Of a stretch of 5,649 bases of DNA, positions 5,333-5,649 are shown piece by piece. The DNA lies in assembly GCA_023441845.1 (NCBI GenBank), contig JAEZNF010000054.1, positions 1-5,649 on the forward strand, in the 5' to 3' direction. The first letter of the stretch is position 1. Every line of letters begins with the position of its first letter. Origin of the DNA: Bacillota bacterium (lineage in GTDB: Bacteria > Bacillota > Clostridia > Acetivibrionales > DSM-2933). A program made the translations under genes and the position numbers. The notes beneath the pieces were generated by a model. It searched no databases, was not told the origin of the DNA, and saw only the letters and a program-made list of their open reading frames with translations.

Positions 5333-5649
5333 GGGTCGAATTTTTTAATAATCAGAAAATTTTGAAACATCAAAGTAATATTTCGACTTTTATTATTAGT
5401 AAAGTACAATCATCCCCCAGTTGTTATAAAATCACGTTTTATATACCTACCAATTAAAACCAGAAAAAAGACAAGCTTTCCGGACAACAAAAATTTTGTC
5501 CCTCCTTATTGTTTAAACGAAGAAAGAGTAAAATTCCAATACAAATAGCTATTAAGGGCGGAAAGAATATTTGCAGAGAATGTATCTGAGAACATATTGA
5601 AAACAATGTCGAAGAACAGCACCTTGCAGCCCATAAATTATCTTAACAC
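5333..5649. other. Right-edge spacer without a confident gene
   Basis: No gene is firmly supported. On the minus strand there are two tiny frames: 42 residues from ATG 5634 to TAA 5506-5508, and 26 residues from TTG 5490 to TGA 5410-5412. The second is preceded by a strong GGAGG (5501-5505) that overlaps the end of the first. The first lacks a ribosome binding site. On the plus strand a frame is open from 5549 to the edge, with an ATG at 5606 but no ribosome binding site. A hairpin GGACAA (5482-5487)/TTGTCC (5496-5501) sits between the tiny minus frames. Any of these could be chance. Confidence 0.3.

Noticed and set aside
1..5649. tRNA, rRNA, CRISPR array, insertion sequence or attachment site
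   Set aside because: No cloverleaf-like segment, no regularly spaced repeats, no transposase or integrase motif and no terminal repeats were found on reading both strands by eye.

Overview
The window looks like a piece of a low-GC, endospore-forming Firmicute chromosome, most likely from the Clostridia. The evidence is a full-length spoIVA (a gene confined to endospore formers), AT-rich spacers, strong GGAGG-type ribosome binding sites and consensus SigA promoters. A thermophilic or cellulolytic clostridium of the Acetivibrio/Ruminiclostridium type is my guess at the lineage; nothing in the window proves it.

All four confident genes lie on the minus strand, so the window reads right to left. 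At the right is an AT-rich spacer (5147-5649) with palindromes and only doubtful small ORFs. Next comes a VTC-domain polyphosphate polymerase-like protein (4334-5146). A 331-base spacer follows, with two hairpins and a possible 50-residue small ORF (3986-4138). That ORF overlaps the start of a DUF4956 membrane protein (3322-4002). A strong hairpin with T-runs on both strands (3117-3145) closes this unit. The VTC and DUF4956 families are known to occur side by side, so the two products probably form a membrane-associated polyphosphate or related anionic-polymer module.

Between the hairpin and spoIVA, on the plus strand, is a candidate structured RNA (about 2925-3145). It carries two near-identical copies of a 33-34-base hairpin module, mutually exclusive pairing segments and a terminator. 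I do not recognise this RNA, and I consider it the most interesting unexplained item here.

spoIVA (1367-2845) encodes the spore-coat base-layer ATPase. The real start is a GTG six bases inside the longest ORF. It probably has a mother-cell SigE-type promoter just upstream and ends at a clear intrinsic terminator. Directly behind that terminator a textbook SigA promoter (TTGACA, 17 bases, TATAAT) drives a separate, apparently vegetatively expressed SPFH/band-7 membrane scaffold gene (263-1186). At the far left another good SigA promoter points out of the window, towards a gene that starts beyond base 1.

No tRNA, rRNA, CRISPR array, transposase or integrase was seen. The region reads as ordinary chromosomal backbone with one unusual intergenic RNA-like element and one possible unannotated microprotein.
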